DNA of 64,000 bases from CAXBNB01 sp049115735 (GTDB taxonomy: Bacteria > Bacteroidota > Bacteroidia > Cytophagales > Cyclobacteriaceae): NCBI GenBank assembly GCA_049115735.1, contig JAGDZP010000010.1, positions 186,001 through 250,000 on the forward strand, given 5' to 3'. Each line of letters opens with the position of its first letter. Positions within the stretch are counted from its first letter, which is position 1. The notes beneath the pieces are model-generated. The model saw nothing but the letters and a program-made list of their open reading frames with translations, did not search any database and had not been told where the DNA came from. Below are positions 1 to 9,500 of the stretch, piece after piece. A program made the translations under genes and the position numbers.

Positions 1-750
1 AGGTTTGTACAGATTGCCATCCAGGTTTGAGAATTGTGTATCGATCACAGTATCATCAACTTCTTCTACCAGGGTATACATGCCAATGAATACAGAACCA
101 TTCCCACGATCAAGGTAAACTGCTGCGAAAGCCGTATGAGCTGCTGGAATTCCAAATTCTCTAAACAAATCCGCTGCTACTTTTTCTCGCATGGCTGTAC
201 CATCAGAGTAGTTGTTGCTTAGATTAAGTTGTTTAAACCCATAAAAACGCTGGTTTTCTATTGCTGGATAAGTATCCTCGAATTCATCAAAATCTAATTT
301 GAAAGGAAATTTGTCTGTGCCACTTTGATAGGCATTTCGGAGTGTAGAGTTTCCTTTGTATCGGATTCCAGCTTTATACCATTCTTTACCTTCGAAATTA
401 AATGAACAAGGCACCCAAATTGGTGTGAAGTCTATATCCGCACCTCCGCCACCAGGTCCACCGGGACGGCCACCTGTGCTTCCCATGTTTTGAGCAAGAT
501 CAGATTGCATGCTACTCCAGCTTTCGGCGCTAATTGAGATGTCAATTCTATGCACCATGTCATTAGGGAAAACAGTCTCAAAATCGGGATCTGCGGCATT
601 GCTGTGAGTGGTCTCTGTCCAATCGGGAGTTTCTATATCCACAATAATGTCAGAGTTATCTTCTGATATGATATCAGATAGATCATCGTTTCTGCAGGCT
701 GTTGAGCCTAGTACGATCAGGGTGATGATGATTAGACTATACATTTTCAT
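1..750 (-). CDS. CotH kinase family lipoprotein, 3' end missing (partial)
   Basis: The reading frame is open for 250 codons from the ATG at 750 to the left edge, so the C-terminal part lies outside the window. The protein starts with a hydrophobic stretch ending in STAC (Cys about residue 19), suggesting an exported lipoprotein. It then has a Pro/Gly-rich loop of about nine residues and the pattern typical of CotH proteins: a RYKGNST segment, then LNLSNNYSDGTAMREKVAADL and a GIPAAHTAFAAVYLD stretch (split here for brevity). CotH proteins are atypical kinases that phosphorylate secreted proteins; the catalytic aspartates should lie in the missing part. It is the last visible gene of the minus-strand run beginning with the VTC-domain gene, 47 bases after DUF2490. 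Family assignment is good; substrate unknown. Confidence 0.85.
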   Translation of the reverse strand, partial: MKMYSLIIITLIVLGSTACRNDDLSDIISEDNSDIIVDIETPDWTETTHSNAADPDFETVFPNDMVHRIDISISAESWSSMQSDLAQNMGSTGGRPGGPGGGGADIDFTPIWVPCSFNFEGKEWYKAGIRYKGNSTLRNAYQSGTDKFPFKLDFDEFEDTYPAIENQRFYGFKQLNLSNNYSDGTAMREKVAADLFREFGIPAAHTAFAAVYLDRGNGSVFIGMYTLVEEVDDTVIDTQFSNLDGNLYKP

Positions 751-797
751 TTTATTAGATTTTTTATTGAAAACTATTGTTAATGGGTAATCTTGAT

Positions 798-1475
798 TTA
801 CAATTTAATTTTGTAGTTAACACCGATGATATGGCTGTTTTTGTACTTATTCAGATGATAGTCCAGTCTGTAGCTAAGGCCTAGATAATTACCCCCCGGG
901 AGTTTAAACTCACCACCCACGCCATACCTTACTTTTTTGAATCCGTTATCAGATAATTGTTGGAACCCTTCGACTGAAACAAATGGAGTGAATTTGCATT
1001 TAGGAATATCATAGGCCAGCAGTCCTTTGTATCTCATGAATTTATCGCTACTGTCCTCATTAAAGTCGGTAATGTTGCTATATCTTAGACGCAGCTCAGG
1101 TTCAAATCGACCATATTTTTCAAACGCCTTCAGGTCAAAACCAAAGCGGTGGTAGAAGTTCGTGTGATCGGATTTCTGATCTCCAGTATACCTGTATAAT
1201 GCACCAATGCTCATGAAGTCAGTTAGTTTGTACTTAATACCGGTTTCCAATAAATACTTATCTATCGAGGAACCTGATGTGAGACGAAGTTGTGGCGCTA
1301 CATAAATATTGAGGCCTTTGCTGATTTTCTTTTTTAGCTTCAACTCCATCCATGTATTCACTTCATTTTCTGTTCCTGAAGATTCCTGGGCATTGACCAT
1401 ATACCCCCATAGAAATAGGAAAAGAATTAATAACAGTTTTACTATGTTGCTTTGATTTTTCATAATCCTTATCAT
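798..1475 (-). CDS. DUF2490 family outer-membrane-like protein
   Basis: A 225-residue protein with an N-terminal signal peptide (hydrophobic residues about 12-29, ending NAQ). The rest is alternating beta-strand-like sequence with a Gly/Tyr/Arg pattern (YRYTGDQ, LRLRYSN, LGLSYRLDYHL) and a C-terminus ending in a hydrophobic strand, as in small outer-membrane beta-barrels. It matches what is known of DUF2490, a Bacteroidota family of unknown function. The start overlaps the DUF4956 stop by four bases (1472-1475), so the two are likely translated together. It is followed by the CotH gene. The first codons could also be read from the second Met (residue 5). Outer-membrane location is inferred, not shown. 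Confidence 0.75.
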   Translation of the reverse strand: MIRIMKNQSNIVKLLLILFLFLWGYMVNAQESSGTENEVNTWMELKLKKKISKGLNIYVAPQLRLTSGSSIDKYLLETGIKYKLTDFMSIGALYRYTGDQKSDHTNFYHRFGFDLKAFEKYGRFEPELRLRYSNITDFNEDSSDKFMRYKGLLAYDIPKCKFTPFVSVEGFQQLSDNGFKKVRYGVGGEFKLPGGNYLGLSYRLDYHLNKYKNSHIIGVNYKIKL

Positions 1476-2161
1476 TTTTTAAAATCTGTTCCAAATAGGG
1501 ATTTCCCATTTCCATTCTCTTCAAAATAAATCGTGATATTGGCAACATCGCGTAGAAAATCGATGTTAGAAACTTCATATCGATTGACATTTATTCCTGT
1601 TCTAGCCTGAAGATCAGTAATCAGCTCGTCTTCTTTTTTTAGATGAATGTTTTCGATTTTTTCATAGAGTATTGTGAGAGAATGTTCTTTTTTTAGAGAG
1701 AGCACTTTTTCCATAGCCCAGAGTGCTGCAACAATGACCGCATTTGTAAATATTAGCTCAGTGTAGCTCATTTCACTGTGAGCTAAGGCATTGATGACAG
1801 AGATACCTATCACGACGAACAAATAGGTCATTTCCTTGATAGGGATAGCATCAGTTCGGTATCTGATAATGCCGAATATGGCGAAGAGACCCAGCGCAAA
1901 TCCTAACTCTAGTTTGACGCTTTCCAGAAGAAAACATAATAGGAAAACGGTTAAGCCTATGGCGAAATAGCTGAAGTAAAAATCTTTGCTTCTACCACTT
2001 TTAGCATACATAAATTTAATAAGCAAGAGCAATGTGATGACATTCAGAGTTAGTCGAATGAGCAACTCTGAAAAGTCATAGCCATTCAAAATATTTACTC
2101 CAAGTAGATTGAACAATCCATTCGAACCAATTTCTTCTACTTTACTTGCTTCACTTTCCAT
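1472..2161 (-). CDS. DUF4956 membrane protein
   Basis: A 229-residue protein with about four hydrophobic segments in the first 150 residues (around 32-50, 62-82, 84-98 and 108-145) and a soluble C-terminal domain of about 75 residues rich in charged residues. It contains the RYRTDAIPIKEMTYLF segment characteristic of DUF4956 proteins. These are regularly encoded beside VTC-domain and CotH-domain genes in several phyla, so a role with the polyphosphate-polymerase-like partner at the inner membrane is likely, but no activity is established. The ATG at 2161 is one base from the stop of the upstream VTC gene (stop at 2163), and its own stop overlaps the next start. Confidence 0.8.
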   Translation of the reverse strand: MESEASKVEEIGSNGLFNLLGVNILNGYDFSELLIRLTLNVITLLLLIKFMYAKSGRSKDFYFSYFAIGLTVFLLCFLLESVKLELGFALGLFAIFGIIRYRTDAIPIKEMTYLFVVIGISVINALAHSEMSYTELIFTNAVIVAALWAMEKVLSLKKEHSLTILYEKIENIHLKKEDELITDLQARTGINVNRYEVSNIDFLRDVANITIYFEENGNGKSLFGTDFKK

Positions 2162-2162
2162 A

Positions 2163-2936
2163 TTAATTGACCCTTTGTTGTTTTGACAAATTCTTTTTCA
2201 TCAATCTCATTCTTCGTTTGAAACTGTTATGCTTTATACCTGTATTTACCATAGCCAGACCATTGCAGTATTTACTGAAGTGCCCGGATTTAATGCCCAT
2301 ATCATTGAGGGCTTGAATTATAAGAGATTGGTTGTTCCCTTTTTCAGACTTTACTTCAATAATGGCAACATTGTTCATGATTGTTTCTCCTGACAGAGTA
2401 CTGAAATGGAGGTTTGTATCGATGGTGCATCTCTCATTTAATTGTTTGTTAGCAAGGGTTGTTCTGGAGAATTGATTGTTTAGTGCGACCGACAAACTGC
2501 TAGCTGAATATGGAGTATTTGATATAATAAAGTCCTTTTCCTCCCTTGAAAAACTATTACTTGAAATATTTGAAGAGGGTATTCTTGATTTGATTGTTCT
2601 GCCCTTATTGGTCTTGTATTTCAATTCAAGAAATCCTAGTCCTGTTGAAGAGTAGCTTCTGTGTCTTATTTTGAATCGATTGAGTTTTCCATTGTGGTGG
2701 GCTTTGTACATATCGTTGTTGGCCGTGTCAAAATATTGAGTTTGGTAAATAGAATGGCATGTTCCGTTTATTTCCAGTGCAAAATAGAATTCTGATATTT
2801 TCCGATATAGTTCCGTTAGTCTTCTGGTATTGAGGATGAATTTTTTGTCGACCCTATTCATGAGGCTGACTTTTTGGATGTCGCTAAGGCTTATGGTTTT
2901 GAACTGTTTCATTTCGAGTTTCCCTGGGTAGCGCAT
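2163..2936 (-). CDS. VTC-domain polyphosphate polymerase-like protein
   Basis: 257 residues, about the length of a stand-alone VTC domain. The tunnel-barrel hallmarks are visible: RVDKKFIL (Arg28, Lys31/32), a QYFDT strand near 67-71, RFKIRHRSY at 87-95, LELKYK at 103-108 followed by basic residues, IEVKSEKG around 190, and a late SKYCNG. In yeast Vtc4 such basic residues line a tunnel that makes polyphosphate from ATP, with Glu/Lys at the metal site. Here it is the first gene of VTC-DUF4956-DUF2490-CotH. Bacterial relatives are usually annotated by domain only; whether this one makes polyphosphate is not shown. A second Met at residue 9 is an alternative start. Confidence 0.85.
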   Translation of the reverse strand: MRYPGKLEMKQFKTISLSDIQKVSLMNRVDKKFILNTRRLTELYRKISEFYFALEINGTCHSIYQTQYFDTANNDMYKAHHNGKLNRFKIRHRSYSSTGLGFLELKYKTNKGRTIKSRIPSSNISSNSFSREEKDFIISNTPYSASSLSVALNNQFSRTTLANKQLNERCTIDTNLHFSTLSGETIMNNVAIIEVKSEKGNNQSLIIQALNDMGIKSGHFSKYCNGLAMVNTGIKHNSFKRRMRLMKKNLSKQQRVN

Positions 2937-3092
2937 GCTTCGACCTCATTTTTTGTTGATGGTTTAAAACTAGGATAGCAAGGAGGGGAGAAGAAATAAA
3001 TTCAACGAACTGGGAAATTTCCTCAACGAATTGGCTCGTATGCAGAAAGATTATTTAATTTCCTTTGTTGAATTGATCAATAGACCCATAAT

Positions 3093-3524
3093 ATGAAGAA
3101 CCTGAAATCACTGGTTAACGATTGTATTGTAAGCTTTAAGAGTATAGAAGAAAAAGACTGGGCAGTGAAAAAGAATCCTGATAAATGGTCTAGAAAAGAA
3201 ATACTGGGTCACCTGATTGATTCAGCAATCAACAACTTACAGAGATTCACAGAAATTCAATTTTCACCCAAGCCATATATAATTAGAAAATATGGGCAGG
3301 ATGACCTTGTGAAAGCTAACGACTACCAGAATGTTCCTATAGGTGAAATCATAGAATTATGGGTAACATTAAACTACCAAATATGGAGAGTGATGCAAAA
3401 GCAAACAGATGAATCTCTGTCGTCTGAAGTTGAAGTTGAGCCTGGTAAAATGCAGTCTCTGAAATGGTTAATGGATGACTACATTGTTCACCTTGAGCAC
3501 CACATGAAGCAGATCAGAAACTAA
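3093..3524 (+). CDS. DinB-like (DinB_2) metal-binding four-helix protein
   Basis: 143 residues, predicted mostly helical. The family's metal-binding histidines can be seen: His40 in the GHLID segment, and His133 and His137 in a C-terminal HxxxH. DinB/YfiT-like proteins are small metalloproteins, some acting as thiol-dependent transferases; the substrate here is unknown. The gene stands alone between the divergent VTC operon and the convergent nadB, whose stop is seven bases away. The ATG at 3093 follows the ORF start cleanly, with no better upstream candidate. Confidence 0.8.
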   Translation: MKNLKSLVNDCIVSFKSIEEKDWAVKKNPDKWSRKEILGHLIDSAINNLQRFTEIQFSPKPYIIRKYGQDDLVKANDYQNVPIGEIIELWVTLNYQIWRVMQKQTDESLSSEVEVEPGKMQSLKWLMDDYIVHLEHHMKQIRN

Positions 3525-3530
3525 TAGTCC

Positions 3531-5096
3531 TTACTCCAAATCTGAGTTGTAGAAGGCTCCTCGGTTTTCTTTCCGTGCCTGAGATTGTTTCACTATCAGG
3601 TAACCAACAGTGATCAGGTTTCTCAGTTCGAAGAGTTGAGCTGATATTTTGGTTTTTTTATAAAGTTCTTCAGTTTCCTCATAAAGTACTTTCATCCGTT
3701 TAGCCGCACGCTGAAGACGCTCGTCAGTGCGAATGATCGTAACATAATCATTCATGATGGCGCGAAGTTCCTTTCTGTTGTGAGTAATAAGAATTAATTC
3801 TTTCGGTGGCGTGGTACCTTCATCATTCCAATCGGGAATATTGTCAACAAAATTACCTTCTAGTATATCCTCCTTTGACTTAAGGAAGGATCTATGAGCA
3901 AAAACAACTGCCTCCAAAAGCGAATTAGATGCCAGGCGGTTTGCTCCATGCAATCCTGTGTTGGAGCACTCTCCGCAAGCGTACAAATTTTTAATAGTTG
4001 TCTGACCATTTTCATTTACATCTACTCCGCCACATAGGTAATGTGCAGCTGGAACTACTGGTATGTAGTCTCTCTTAGGATTGATTCCTATTTCCCTACA
4101 CTTGTTGTAAATATTTGGGAAGTGCTTTTTAAACTTTTTCTTTTTGATGTGCGTGCAATCAAGATATACACGATCAAATCCACTTTTTTTGAGCTCATTG
4201 TCGATTGCTCTGGACACTATATCACGAGAAGCCAGTTCTTTCCTGGGATCATATTTTTCCATGAATAGCTCTCCGTCGGCGTTCCTAAGAAGTCCTCCAA
4301 AACCACGAACTGCCTCAGAAATGAGGAAGGATGTGTTTGGTTCAACGTGATCTAAGGAAGTAGGGTGGAACTGGATAAACTCCATGTTGCTGATGTGGGC
4401 TTTCGCCCTATAAGCTATCGCAATTCCATCACCCGTGGCAATTTTAGGGTTGGTTGTATTTTGATATACCTGGCCTATTCCACCAGTGGCCAGCATGGTG
4501 ATTTTGGCTAAAAAAGTTTCTACTTTTTTAGATGCTTCATTGAATATGTATGCTCCGTAGCATTCGGTTTCTTCTACAGATGTCTTGTTCCTTCCTTTGG
4601 AATGGTGCTGTGTGATCAAATCAACAGCAAAATGTTCTTGAAGTACAGTAATGTTCTTGAAGGTTCCTACTTTATCCAGTAATGTGGTTTCGATCTCAAA
4701 CCCTGTAATGTCTTTGTGATGAAGAATCCTATTTTGTGTATGACCGCCTTCTCTTCCAAGATCAAAGTTTCCTTCTTTTTTACGATCAAATTCCGTTCCC
4801 CATTCAAGCAATTCCTCTAAGCGGTCAGGCCCCTCTTTAATGACAAGATCTACAGTTTGGAGATCACAAAGACCGTCACCCGCCTTGAGTGTATCTTTTA
4901 TGTGTTTATCGAATGAGTCGGTAAGTGTATCGGTTACTACGGCTATGCCTCCCTGGGCATACTTTGTATTCGACTCTTTGGCATCAGCTTTTGTAATGAT
5001 GGCAATCTTAGCGTCAGGAAATTTCCCTGCCACTTTGATGGCATACGTAAGGCCTGCAATACCAGAGCCAATTACCAGGAAGTCGTATTTGTGCAT
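3531..5096 (-). CDS. nadB: L-aspartate oxidase
   Basis: 521 residues, normal for NadB. It catalyses FAD-dependent oxidation of L-aspartate to iminoaspartate, the first step of de novo NAD synthesis. Visible are the N-terminal dinucleotide-binding GSGIAG (residues 10-15), the NTKYAQGGIAVV flavin segment, the QFHPTSL segment, SEAVRGFGG, and an active-site-type SRDIVSRAI helix. The C-terminal helical domain is present. It lies five bases downstream of nadA on the same strand, so the two form an operon whose products act in sequence. Confidence 0.96.
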   Translation of the reverse strand: MHKYDFLVIGSGIAGLTYAIKVAGKFPDAKIAIITKADAKESNTKYAQGGIAVVTDTLTDSFDKHIKDTLKAGDGLCDLQTVDLVIKEGPDRLEELLEWGTEFDRKKEGNFDLGREGGHTQNRILHHKDITGFEIETTLLDKVGTFKNITVLQEHFAVDLITQHHSKGRNKTSVEETECYGAYIFNEASKKVETFLAKITMLATGGIGQVYQNTTNPKIATGDGIAIAYRAKAHISNMEFIQFHPTSLDHVEPNTSFLISEAVRGFGGLLRNADGELFMEKYDPRKELASRDIVSRAIDNELKKSGFDRVYLDCTHIKKKKFKKHFPNIYNKCREIGINPKRDYIPVVPAAHYLCGGVDVNENGQTTIKNLYACGECSNTGLHGANRLASNSLLEAVVFAHRSFLKSKEDILEGNFVDNIPDWNDEGTTPPKELILITHNRKELRAIMNDYVTIIRTDERLQRAAKRMKVLYEETEELYKKTKISAQLFELRNLITVGYLIVKQSQARKENRGAFYNSDLE

Positions 5097-5101
5097 GTAT
5101 T

Positions 5102-6061
5102 TTACTTGGACAACTCAAGCATTCTGTCGATAGGAATAAGTGCCTTTTTCCTTATATCTTCAGGAACATGAATTTCCGGTAGTTCGTTTTTCAGACACAA
5201 ATATAACTTTTCAAGTGTATTCATTTTCATAAATCCACATTCACTGCAAGCGCAGGTGTTGTCTTCATGTGCTGGGGCTGGAATAATCGTTTTATGTGGC
5301 ACTTCTTTTTGCATCTCATGCATGATGCCAGCTTCAGTCGCCACTATAAATTTTTCACCCGGATCATTTTTCACATGATTGATCAATCCTGTTGTAGACC
5401 CAATGAATGAAGCGACTTGTAGAATATTAGGATCAGATTCAGGGTGGGCTATGAATTTCGCATCAGGATGCTCTCGGTGTAGCTTTAAAATTTTGTCGAT
5501 AGAAAAAGCTTCATGCACCATGCAGGTCCCTTCCCAAAGCAATAGATCTCTGCCCGTCATTTTGGCTATGTATTTGCCCAAATTCTGGTCTGGTGCGCAA
5601 ATTATAGGTTGGTCTTTGGGCACAGATTCTACAATTTTTATGGCATTGGATGAGGTGCAGATAATATCGCTCATAGCCTTAATCTCAGCCGAACAATTGA
5701 TGTAGGTGATGACCGTGTGATCAGGATGAGCATCTATGAATTTTTTGAATTCAGCAGGAGGGCAGGAGTCTGCCAGAGAACAGCCAGCCTTCAGATCAGG
5801 CAGAATTACTTTTTTTTCAGGATTGATGATTTTGGCTGTTTCAGCCATGAAATGGACACCTGCAAAAAGTATGATGTCTGCATCGGTAGTTGCAGCTTGC
5901 CGTGACAAACCGAGGCTATCTCCCACAAAATCAGCTAACTCCTGAATGACAGGTTCCTGATAATAATGTGCCAGGATCACCGCATTCTTTTCTTTTCTGA
6001 GTCGGTTTACTTCGTTGATTAACTCCTCGTTTGTTCTTTTGTCGCTAGCTATTTGCTCCAT
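5102..6061 (-). CDS. nadA: Quinolinate synthase
   Basis: 319 residues. NadA condenses iminoaspartate with dihydroxyacetone phosphate to quinolinate using a [4Fe-4S] cluster. The three expected cluster cysteines are visible in AGCSLADSC (Cys94), in GTCMVHEAF, and in CSECGFM. The AHYYQ motif (31-35) binds substrate. It is followed at once by nadB and preceded by queD 12 bases upstream, so all three may share a transcript. No nadC is seen in the window. Confidence 0.96.
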   Translation of the reverse strand: MEQIASDKRTNEELINEVNRLRKEKNAVILAHYYQEPVIQELADFVGDSLGLSRQAATTDADIILFAGVHFMAETAKIINPEKKVILPDLKAGCSLADSCPPAEFKKFIDAHPDHTVITYINCSAEIKAMSDIICTSSNAIKIVESVPKDQPIICAPDQNLGKYIAKMTGRDLLLWEGTCMVHEAFSIDKILKLHREHPDAKFIAHPESDPNILQVASFIGSTTGLINHVKNDPGEKFIVATEAGIMHEMQKEVPHKTIIPAPAHEDNTCACSECGFMKMNTLEKLYLCLKNELPEIHVPEDIRKKALIPIDRMLELSK

Positions 6062-6073
6062 TTTCTTTATTTA

Positions 6074-6427
6074 TCAGCCCTCATAAATTACCCCGGAAGT
6101 TGGCGTCTCATTCAGTTCTATTCGTTTTAACGCAGGAATGCCTTCTTTGATTCTATCCCAAAGCCAAATGGCAATTCTTTCACAAGTTGGATTTTCCAGC
6201 CCCTCTATGTCATTCAAATATTTATGATCAACTTCGTCTATTATGGGGCTTACAACCTTCTTCACAACGGCAAAATCTTCTACCCATTCAAGTTCCGGCA
6301 CTAAATCTCCTTCAATAAATATTGTCAGTTGATAAGTATGACCATGCACGGCTTTGCATTTATGTCCTGTAGGTACATTCGGCAAAGCATGCGCAGAATC
6401 AAAAGTAAATTTCTTAAAAATAAGCAT
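6074..6427 (-). CDS. queD: 6-carboxy-tetrahydropterin synthase (QueD family)
   Basis: 117 residues, typical of the family. The zinc ligands are His13 (in SAHALP), His28 and His30 (in CKAVHGH), with the QueD catalytic Cys24 four residues before the first of that pair. A conserved Asp-His pair (DEVDHKYLND) follows, and the C-terminal NETPTSGVIYE contains the pterin-binding Glu. QueD converts dihydroneopterin triphosphate to 6-carboxy-tetrahydropterin for queuosine/7-deazaguanine synthesis. It leads the queD-nadA-nadB run. No other queuosine gene is nearby. A pyruvoyl-tetrahydropterin synthase role is less likely given the Cys spacing. Confidence 0.9.
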   Translation of the reverse strand: MLIFKKFTFDSAHALPNVPTGHKCKAVHGHTYQLTIFIEGDLVPELEWVEDFAVVKKVVSPIIDEVDHKYLNDIEGLENPTCERIAIWLWDRIKEGIPALKRIELNETPTSGVIYEG

Positions 6428-6523
6428 AACTCAATGTTTGAGAGGTCATGCGGCATATGACCTTCTTTCAAACGCAAATCTCATAAAATGACCTGATTAT
6501 ATATCTCTATTCGATGGATAATT

Positions 6524-9500
6524 TTACTTTAAAATTGTTATTGACCCCTTCAAAGTGCTGTTTATTGATGGCAGTTGTAGTACATAATAGTAAACGCCAG
6601 AAGGTAGATGCCCCCCGTTCCAGTCGGACTGATATCTTTGCTGCTGAAATAATCGCTGACCTCTTCTGTCAAATACAGTAAGTTCACTTTGTTCATACAA
6701 ATGGATTTTTGGAATAGTGAATGTGTCATTGATTCCATCATTATTTGGAGAAAAGGCATTTGGAATTTCTATTTCATGTTTAAACTCAAAATTTATAGTA
6801 TTGGAAATTGATTGAGTTTGCTGATTCATAGAAACTGCCCTAATCCTCAATTCATGGATAAAGCCATCTGTAGCGTTTTCCATTTCTATAGACGTTTGAT
6901 TTGGTTCGACACTTTCTATCATTTCGAATTCTCCTGAGATTTCAAGCCGCCGAACCACTTCGTAGCGAAGCACTCCATCATTCCATCCGTCATAAGAATT
7001 CCAGTTTAGGTTGATTTTCCCTAATTCTTCGTCCGAACTTCCAAGCAGAACCAAGCTGTTGTGAATCCTTGAACTTACGGTCTCAAAGCAACTATTGACT
7101 GCTTCGATTTTATATTCGTAAACGGTTTTTTCAGTATTCAAATTAAGATCAAGAAAGGCTCCAGAAGATGGGCGAGGTGTCCCGAGCAATTCCCAGGTGC
7201 CGCCTTGACTTCTTTTGTATAAATACAATTCTTCAAATGAATTAGGAGGATCATATACATCCCAGGATATGAGTAAGTCATTGTCATTTTTTTGATCAAC
7301 TGTGGTGACAACAAGATTGACCATAGAACTGTCATTGTATACAATTACCTCCTTAGTATCGGAAGAGCCGAAGCAAACATGATCCTGAGTTGCACTACTT
7401 TCATCTACCTGGAGGCTGTGCTTCCCAACTCCGTTCCAATTTACAATCACTTCATTGCTTCCATTGCCAGAGATAATCTCACCTCCCTGAATCTTCCAAT
7501 CATAACTCGAGCCATTTGTGTAATGAATGTTATAAGAAATATTGGCTGTATTGTTTGCGCAAAGGGTATCAAGACCCTGTGGAGTTTCAGCCTCAAGGAA
7601 AACATTCACTCTTACATTAAAGGTATTAGTATCTCCAGCACAGCTGTACTCGTTTGTTTCTATCAACTTTACATAAGCGTCATTTTTTGTGTCTCCCCAG
7701 TCGACTGCTATGGAGTTGGAGCCTTCACCATTTGATATCGCACCTCCATCAACAAGCCACTCATACGAGACATTACTATTGTCATTGACCTCATAAAGTA
7801 CTTCTTCGATTCCAGGGCAAACGGATTTGCTGCCAATAATATCGTTTATTTCTGGTTTTGGGTGGAGTAGGAGAGAGATCGAATCTCGTACTGTACATAC
7901 ACCTTTATCAACTATCAAATAATAAGTACCACTATCCTTAACCGTCAGGTGAGGAGTTCTATCAATTGGAGACCAGAGGTAGTTTTCTGCATCCAAGATA
8001 TTCGAACTAAAAGTGATCGAATCTCCAGGGCATATTGTTTTATCTTCACCCAGCTCCAGCATAGGAGGCTCGACAAAAACTGCTTCTATTTGTCCTTCAT
8101 CTACACACCCATTCACATTTCTAACATTGACAGTATAAACTCCTGGAACGCGTGTAGTAAGCCTTCTACTTGAAAATCCATTATTCCACTCAAATCCAAA
8201 GTAATTCCCTGCATCAAGAATTGCGAATTCTCCTGCACAGGCAGTCACTATTTCGTCTAATTCCAGAAAATCAGATGGATTTACGGATACGTCCAATGTA
8301 TCCCTCAATTCACACCCGGAGTTATTGATGGTTTTTACCCAATAAGTCCCCGCTTCAGATACGGTCAGTGTTTGACCTGTTGATCCATCACTCCATGTAT
8401 ATTCTGCATCCGGGTCTCCTTTTGGCTTGATTACCCTCGATTCACCTTCACAAAGTGTAATATCATCACCAATAAATAGGCTACTGAAATTAGAAAAATA
8501 ACCAAATCTGGTACCACTGCGTCGGCCTCCATCAAGAAAACCAAGTTGAAAAGAGTGTGAAGTGTTGCTGATGATGTTGGCACTCCCGGGTGTAACCTGA
8601 GAAGTACTGTATTCGATTTTTGCTGATACCCAAACATCATTAGATCCAGGAACGTCTGAAAATGCGTTGCTAGGTATTAGCGAACTTGAACCATTTAACC
8701 TAAAATTTCCTTCTCCTCCTTTTTTTACTATGAGATTGACGAAAAAGAAGTCCTGTCCAGACCTGGTAAAGGCGATCTGACTAGACCCTTTGCAGTTTAT
8801 AGATGGAAGCAAAGCAGCACCTATTTCACAGCCTATCCCCGTATACTGCATCAAATACACGGGTTCACTGGTTTCAAAATAATTTCGCTCAGTAATGTTA
8901 TAGCCCTGGATCTCCCTCGCCTGTAAAGTACCCAATGGTATACCATTGACGCTTACTTCGGTGTTGTCGTAGACAGCAGTGATAAATACTTTCTCGTTTT
9001 GATCCAAATTACCGCTTTGGACCACATATTCATTGCCTAATATTCCAACAGGCACAATTTGATCACCTGTGAGATCATAGCATCCATCTTCAAAAATGGA
9101 GTCGTCAGTTAGAGTTACGGCTATTGGTTTGCTAGAGCGTACTATGCTTCCTGCCAAGGTTCTGCTAGGGTCTTTAGATAATGCCCTGGCCGAATAGGAT
9201 TGGCCTTTTTGCAAAATCAGTTTGACTGTATCTTCCTGATAGTGTCCATTTATGTCAATATTAGGAATAACAAAGATGACTGTATTATTTTCTGTAGCGA
9301 CCAGGTCAAATGAGGAATAGCTGTCATCAAGTTGGTTTCTCCAAAAATTCTGACCAGGAATAACGAAATTTTGGCCAAGGGCATTTCTTCCCTTCAATGT
9401 ATAAATGTCAATATTGTTGCTGAAGCCTACTTCATAATAGACAGTTACTAAGGCATCTGATTCAATTAAAAAGCCTTTGTTAAGAATGGAATCCGCGGGA

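Noticed and set aside
420..485. Gly/Pro-rich run in the CotH gene as a triple-repeat or collagen-like element
   Set aside because: It is about nine residues of GGRPGGPGGGG-like linker inside an otherwise normal CotH protein, common in this family.
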